From assembly GCA_045599035.1 (NCBI GenBank), contig JAZRVI010000034.1, positions 1-5,998 on the forward strand: DNA of 5,998 nt, read 5' to 3'. The notes under the pieces were generated by a model. It was given only the letters and a program-made list of their open reading frames with translations. It was not told the origin of the DNA and ran no database searches. Shown here piece after piece: positions 5,879-5,998 of the stretch. Positions within the stretch are counted from its first letter, which is position 1. Each line of letters starts with the position of its first letter. Source of the stretch: CATZDY01 sp045599035 (lineage in GTDB: Bacteria > Bacillota > Desulfotomaculia > Desulfotomaculales > Desulfocucumaceae). A program made the translations under genes and the position numbers.

Positions 5879-5998
5879 ATGAATAGACATGATTCTAAGT
5901 ATACACATGGTAGAACTTGCGTATATAAGCTCAATTACCATATCATATGGGGTACAAAGTATGGTTAAACACAGAGGCTGCCGTTACCGGATATATCC
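5879..5998 (+). pseudogene. tnpA: IS200/IS605-type transposase TnpA, 5' fragment, frame broken
   Basis: TnpA of this family is a small HUH (Y1) single-strand transposase. From the ATG at 5879 the peptide is MNRHDSKYTHGRTCVYKLNY then HIIWGTKYG, matching the family's N-terminal pattern HGxxCVYxLxYHIIWxTKYR. The frame then meets TAA at 5966-5968. Shifting frame at that point opens LNTEAAVTGYI up to the window edge, which resembles the usual (V)LTxxV..YI continuation, so a one-base loss near 5965 is likely. The catalytic HUH and tyrosine motifs would lie beyond the window. No strong Shine-Dalgarno is visible; a TATGAT (5862-5867) could be a -10, with a poor -35. The alternative is a nonsense mutation rather than a shift. 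Confidence 0.7.

Overview
The window looks like a piece of a low-to-moderate GC Firmicutes chromosome, probably a member of the Clostridia. Three things point there: the 16S rRNA 5' end at the left edge, rRNA promoters in tandem with a Firmicutes-type leader (boxA-like motif), and the gene set yaaL-like (DUF2508), cls, rsmG and mnmG. The species cannot be named from the sequence alone.

Layout from left to right. 1-140 is the 5' end of a 16S rRNA gene on the minus strand, which leaves the window to the left. 141-430 is its leader, with two well-formed sigma-A promoters (P1 at 402-430, P2 at 292-320) and a boxA-like element. 461-870 is a decayed DDE-type transposase gene (minus strand), broken by at least two frameshifts, one of which is a 14-bp tandem duplication; it also appears to lack its catalytic core. 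871-1130 holds a short doubtful reading frame and a strong 15-bp hairpin. 1131-1394 (minus) encodes a small DUF2508/YaaL-like protein. 1527-3059 (plus, TTG start) encodes a cardiolipin synthase with two HKD motifs. A perfect 18-bp palindrome at 3075-3120 separates it from the convergent pair mnmG-rsmG (minus, 5760 to 3149), which are two bases apart and share a ribosome binding site region. Past mnmG, a hairpin with a T-run is followed by the start of an IS200/IS605-type tnpA that is out of frame and leaves the window on the right.

How the genes fit together. MnmG (tRNA wobble uridine modification) and RsmG (16S rRNA m7G methylation) are a translational-fidelity pair that usually follows mnmE near the replication origin in Firmicutes; here the IS200-like element sits where mnmE would be expected. 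The yaaL-like gene followed by 16S rRNA in the same direction echoes the yaaL-bofA-rrnA order of Bacillus subtilis, but the bofA slot is occupied by transposon debris. Cls makes the membrane lipid cardiolipin and is an independent divergent unit.

I found no clear undescribed system. The most interesting non-gene signal is a roughly 48-bp sequence shared by the end of the decayed transposon (461-508) and, inverted, by the perfect palindrome after cls (3073-3120), which suggests that a terminal piece of a mobile element has been reused as a transcription terminator.
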